Shown piece by piece: positions 27,730-30,359 of a DNA stretch of 30,359 bases. The first letter of the stretch is position 1. Each line of letters begins with the position of its first letter. Source of the stretch: CAZTAR01 sp043813895. GTDB taxonomy: Bacteria > Planctomycetota > Phycisphaerae > UBA1845 > UTPLA1. The DNA is taken from NCBI GenBank assembly GCA_043813895.1, contig JBDRKQ010000076.1, positions 1 to 30,359 of the forward strand, written 5' to 3'. Position numbers and translations under genes: made by a program. The notes under the pieces were generated by a model. That model searched no databases and was not told the origin of the DNA. It saw only the letters and a list, made by a program, of their open reading frames with translations.

Positions 27730-28779
27730 TTACTCCTTCGAACCACCGGATGGCTCGAATGCCGCCACGGCCTCCACGAGCGCCCTTGTTGTTGTCTCCT
27801 CGGCCTCGCTGTGGCCTGCGTTCTCGGTGATAATCAGCTTGGACTTTGGAAGACGCTTGTGCAATCGATAGGCCGTAATGGGGGGACAAATCATGTCGTA
27901 TCGCCCGTTGATGATCGTCACTGGGATGTCTTTCAGCTTGTTTGCATCCCGCAGAAGCTGACCTTCTTCCAGGAAAAACTGGTTGCAGGCGTAGTGCGTG
28001 TCGATCTTGGCGCCGGGAACGATATCCATGTCGCCGAATCCCTGTTTCACTTCTTCATCGGTTGCGTGCAACTGGCCGGTCTTGACGGCGTAGCGTATCC
28101 ATGCGCCGCCGACTTTGCGGATCAGGGTGTCGTCATTGCCGGTGAAGATCCTGTGCAGGGTCTCCGGCGTGAAGCCCCCGCTGTGCGGCGGTATCGCAGC
28201 CTCCATGTCTGCCACAGCGTCGGGGAAGAAGTGCCGCACGGTTTGGCCCCCATAACCGTTCTCAAGCTCCGCGCGCGTACCGGTCCAAACGCCGCGGATC
28301 ACCATGCCGGACACGTGTTCCGGGTGCGCTTCGGCGTAGGCCAGCGCAAGCGTGGAACCCCACGATCCTCCAAAGACGAGGATCTTCCCGTCGATTCCGA
28401 TGTGGTTGCGGAGCTGCTCGATGTCGGCGACAAGGTGCTGCGTGGTATTCTCGCGAAGCTCGCCGGCGGGGCGGCTGCGGCCCGAGCCGCGCTGATCGTG
28501 AAGCACGATGAGGAACCTCTCCGGATCGAAATACTGTGTCAGGCGCGGGTAACAGCCGAAGCCGGGACCGCCGTGCAGAACGAAGACGGGTTTGCCCTCG
28601 GGATTGCCGTACAGGCCGTAGTTGATCGTGTGGATCTTGCCGACATCGAGGTGGCCTGTGTCAAACGTCCGGGCGACGGGAAAGAGCTCTCCCGGGCGGC
28701 GGGCGTTTTGCGCCGAGACCGGCGACGACAACAGGCCGACCATGACGACACACAGAAGAGACGGGGTTGTCGCGTTCAT
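27730..28779 (-). CDS. Exported proline iminopeptidase-like alpha/beta hydrolase (peptidase S33)
   Basis: About 349 residues from the ATG at 28779, chosen because AAGGTG (28790-28785) sits 5 nt upstream; an adjacent ATG is at 28782 and a longer frame starts at 28812. MNATTPSLLCVVMVGLLSSP followed by VSAQ is a signal peptide, so the enzyme is exported, unlike most bacterial proline iminopeptidases, which are cytosolic. Catalytic marks: HGGPG (about 69-73, oxyanion hole), DQRGSGRS (about 95-102), the nucleophile elbow GGSWGS (about 137-142, Ser139), INGRYDMICPP holding the acid, and ENAGHSEAE holding the His. HGGPG together with DQRGSGRS is diagnostic for the S33 prolyl aminopeptidase group, which removes N-terminal proline from peptides. 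The gene is read in the same direction as its neighbours but separated by the palindromic element at 28807-28917. Confidence 0.88.
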   Translation of the reverse strand: MNATTPSLLCVVMVGLLSSPVSAQNARRPGELFPVARTFDTGHLDVGKIHTINYGLYGNPEGKPVFVLHGGPGFGCYPRLTQYFDPERFLIVLHDQRGSGRSRPAGELRENTTQHLVADIEQLRNHIGIDGKILVFGGSWGSTLALAYAEAHPEHVSGMVIRGVWTGTRAELENGYGGQTVRHFFPDAVADMEAAIPPHSGGFTPETLHRIFTGNDDTLIRKVGGAWIRYAVKTGQLHATDEEVKQGFGDMDIVPGAKIDTHYACNQFFLEEGQLLRDANKLKDIPVTIINGRYDMICPPITAYRLHKRLPKSKLIITENAGHSEAEETTTRALVEAVAAFEPSGGSKE

Positions 28780-28806
28780 CATTACACCTTTCATCGCTAA
28801 GAGGTT

Positions 28807-28917
28807 GCGCATGAATAGACTAAACTAATGCCGAAGGGTGGTACGGGCGTCCCGCCCGTAGCCGTACGGGCAAGATGCCCGTACCACCCATATGATATGT
28901 GCGATCTATTCATGCGC
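28807..28917. repeat. 111-bp element with 13-bp terminal inverted repeats enclosing a double hairpin
   Basis: Perfect 13-bp terminal inverted repeats at 28807-28819 and 28905-28917 (GCGCATGAATAGA and its complement). Inside, arms 28836-28848 and 28877-28889 (GGGTGGTACGGGC and complement) are also perfect. Nested within are two hairpins, TACGGGC/GCCCGTA at 28842-28860 (loop GTCCC) and 28865-28883 (loop AAGAT). It lies between the zinc-ribbon gene stop (28923) and the peptidase gene start. The layout suggests a MITE/REP-like unit; it could also end transcription of the upstream gene. Confidence 0.8.
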
Positions 28918-28922
28918 GAGTC

Positions 28923-29567
28923 CTAACGGTCGGAGTCCGAGGGCAGCGCGGCGCTCTTTGTGCCGGCAGCGTTCTCTCGAGGTCGAACCGGAGTTGACTG
29001 GCTGGTGCTTCGGGGTCGCACTGCCTGACTCGTTGTGGTCGGCCGCCGGGCGGCCCCGACGCGGGCCGCCCTTGCGAAGAGTATGCCTGCGACGAACAGG
29101 CCTGTGAGCAGGCAAGCCACAACCACCGTCACGAGTGCAGATCTGAGTCGTGAGACCTTCGGCAAGGCCGTGGCGCCGGCGGCCTTGTGTGCGGACAATC
29201 CATCCATGTCGAACTTTGCTCCGCACTCCGGGCAGCGACCCTCAGTTTGGCCTTGCAGGTCGTACCCACATTGTCGACACCGAAAGCCTGTTCGTTCATG
29301 GACAACGACGCGATCAAAGAGGCAGAAGTTCAGCACGCCTGCGATGCAAACTATTAAAAGCGCCAGGGGGTATGCAAGAGTGGTGATTCTGACGACGAAG
29401 AGTAGCAGTGCCAAGATTCCTATCCAGGGCACCACGGCCAGAAGACGCCGCCGCACGTCTATGCCCAGCAGCGCGCCGCAGCCGGCGCATCTCCACCGTG
29501 TCCACATCGCCTTGACGAACAGGCTCAGCCTCGGAATCGGCTTGTGACAGTTGGGGCACTCAGGCAT
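28923..29567 (-). CDS. Planctomycete-type zinc-ribbon membrane protein
   Basis: A 214-residue protein with two zinc-ribbon modules and about three membrane helices. The first module has C4-P-N-C7 and C27-A-G-C30. A hydrophobic hairpin follows (LLAVVPWIGILALLLFVV and LAYPLALLIVCIAGVL, about 42-82). The second module is C97-R-Q-C100-GYDLQG...RC112-P-E-C115, a form very common in planctomycete proteins. A third helix lies at about 143-165 (LVTVVVACLLTGLFVAGILF), then a Ser/Thr/Arg-rich tail. No enzymatic motif is present and the role is unknown. The ATG overlaps the stop of the small ORF upstream (ATGCCTGA), so it is probably translated by coupling. Confidence 0.8.
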   Translation of the reverse strand: MPECPNCHKPIPRLSLFVKAMWTRWRCAGCGALLGIDVRRRLLAVVPWIGILALLLFVVRITTLAYPLALLIVCIAGVLNFCLFDRVVVHERTGFRCRQCGYDLQGQTEGRCPECGAKFDMDGLSAHKAAGATALPKVSRLRSALVTVVVACLLTGLFVAGILFARAARVGAARRPTTTSQAVRPRSTSQSTPVRPRENAAGTKSAALPSDSDR

Positions 29568-29757
29568 CCGAAAGTTCCTTTGTCTGGCGTCGCCTCCACT
29601 GAAAGTCGGTCAATTGTTCCGGCTTCGGTGGTGGCAATGGGCTCAGCCATGCCCGCAAGGCGGCCTCTAAGTCGTGTTTCGTGCAGAGGGTGCGCTCGCA
29701 CGCGCTGACGGCCACACGTCTAAGGCGAGTTCCCGTCATCGTCTTCGAGGTGGGCAC
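29560..29757 (-). CDS. Small hypothetical protein coupled to the zinc-ribbon gene
   Basis: Up to 65 residues from the GTG at 29757, or 59 from the ATG at 29739. The sequence has a basic N-terminal half with two Cys (SACERTLCTKHDLEAALRAW) and a Pro-rich patch (LSPLPPPKPEQ), then WRRRQTKELSDA. Its stop overlaps the next start by 8 nt, the main reason to consider it real. I recognise no family. It may be spurious. Confidence 0.4.
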   Translation of the reverse strand: MPTSKTMTGTRLRRVAVSACERTLCTKHDLEAALRAWLSPLPPPKPEQLTDFQWRRRQTKELSDA

Positions 29758-29829
29758 ACATTGTCAACGTGGTGCCGGGATGTGCAAGCATCCGGCGACC
29801 AAGCCGTCGCGGCGTGCCGAAAGACAGGA

Positions 29830-29861
29830 GCACGCACCGCCGCCTTGGGGGCGACGCGTGC
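29830..29861. terminator. Hairpin downstream of the calcium-repeat protein gene
   Basis: GCACGC (29830-29835) pairs with GCGTGC (29856-29861), with a further 4-bp inner stem after a 2x2 internal loop. It sits 48 nt past the minus-strand stop at 29909. No T-run is seen. The rest of the 29758-29908 gap shows nothing else I can assign. Confidence 0.3.
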
Positions 29862-29908
29862 CCTGCCCGGGAGCCTTGCTGTGTTCAGGTCTCATCAGGC
29901 GACAACCG

Positions 29909-30359
29909 CTACCACGGCCGTTCCACCGGCAAGCCCAGCTCTTGCAGCTTGTTCACCATCATCTGGAACTGCGCCGCACCGCTGACATCGGAGTCCGGAC
30001 CCCGTTTCTGCTCCAACGTCCAATCGAAGAACGCCAGCCACGCTGCTTCGGGATCGACATCAGCGAGCAGCGGTGTTACTGGCGGCGCCTCTGAGTCTCC
30101 CAGCGGGCCGCCGCCTGAATCGCCACCGCCACCTTCCGGTGCTGCTCCTTCGCACTCGTCCGGGATGCCGTTCTCGTTCTCGTCGTCGCTGATCTCCGCG
30201 GCGATGTCGCACACGTCGAGGAAGCCGTTCTCGTTGCAGTCGTCGCACCACGCCTCGCCTTCGCAATCGGCCAGGTCGCACTCGTCCGGGATGTCATTAT
30301 CATTGCAGTCGAGACTGCCGAACGGTGGTGGCAGCGCAAGGTCGCACTCGTCGGGGTAG
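29909..30359 (-). CDS. C-terminal part of an exported DxNxNGIPDEC-repeat (calcium-binding type) protein, partial
   Basis: The frame is open from the window edge to TAG at 29909; 150 residues are visible and the start lies outside. The upstream part repeats an Asp/Asn/Cys-rich unit: YPDECDL, CNDNDIPDECDLADC, CDDCNENGFLDVCDI, DDENENGIPDECE. Such units resemble thrombospondin type-3 and dockerin-like EF-hand loops, bind calcium in known cases, and are typical of large exported proteins in planctomycetes. A Gly/Pro linker follows, then an 85-residue helical end (DPEAAWLAFFDWTLEQK, FQMMVNKLQELGLP). The opposite-strand frame 29769-30359 is a shadow. The N-terminal domains, and so the function, cannot be seen. 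Confidence 0.75.
   Translation of the reverse strand, partial: YPDECDLALPPPFGSLDCNDNDIPDECDLADCEGEAWCDDCNENGFLDVCDIAAEISDDENENGIPDECEGAAPEGGGGDSGGGPLGDSEAPPVTPLLADVDPEAAWLAFFDWTLEQKRGPDSDVSGAAQFQMMVNKLQELGLPVERPW

Noticed and set aside
27811..28800. Plus-strand 329-codon frame opposite the proline iminopeptidase
   Set aside because: Shadow of a gene with complete S33 catalytic motifs; no domain on the plus strand.
29769..30359. Plus-strand Ser/Pro-rich frame of 196 codons open to the window end
   Set aside because: It is the antisense of the DENENGIPDEC repeats (repeated SHSSGM-like text mirrors the repeat), and has no start context or motifs.

Overview
The window looks like a chromosomal segment of a high-GC planctomycete (Planctomycetota, possibly Phycisphaerae-like). 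The support is a CxxCGYDL...RCPECG zinc-ribbon membrane protein, a DENENGIPDEC-type calcium-repeat protein, a PilM-style type II secretion (T2SS) operon, and many palindromic intergenic repeats. The phylum call is inference from these hallmarks; there is no rRNA or tRNA here to confirm it.

Plus strand, 1-21183: the distal part of a T2SS/type IV pilus-like operon. It reads: the C-terminal end of a GspK-like pseudopilin; a GspL/PilM-type actin-fold protein with a membrane segment; a GspM/PilO-type protein that carries a GspC-like HR domain at its C-terminus (4-bp ATGA overlap with gspL); then a 14.4-kb gene for a giant secretin of about 4793 residues. The secretin has a signal peptide, a charged Pro/Lys/Glu linker, an N0-like domain, a run in which I count 45 copies of the small secretin N-domain signature, and one normal C-terminal secretin barrel domain. 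Ordinary GspD has N0 plus three such repeats in about 650-700 residues. The secretin gene is followed by a lipoprotein (pilotin candidate by position only), a four-helix membrane protein of unknown role, and a VKOR-DsbA disulfide-forming fusion protein.

Minus strand, 21365-25925: a likely envelope operon read right to left: a BamD-like TPR protein, a GT-C type membrane glycosyltransferase and, after a 149-nt gap that may hold its own promoter, an AlkP-superfamily phosphohydrolase. Further right, all on the minus strand, are a DUF418/YeiB-type membrane protein (possibly leaderless), an exported proline iminopeptidase, a zinc-ribbon membrane protein preceded by a coupled small ORF, and the C-terminal end of a DENENGIPDEC-repeat exported protein that runs off the window.

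The gaps between genes carry palindromic elements. Three of them (18.9, 19.8 and 28.8 kb) have unrelated sequences but one shared architecture: two small hairpins enclosed by an outer inverted repeat. The 28.8-kb element is also framed by 13-bp terminal inverted repeats. A further long inverted repeat and short dispersed repeats lie near 19.05, 21.25 and 26.1 kb, one of them supplying the last codons and stop of the DUF418 gene.

The most notable object is the giant secretin. If its N-domains stack as rings, as in known secretins, the periplasmic channel would be on the order of 100 nm long. The array shows signs of growth by di-domain duplication and of larger fusion events.
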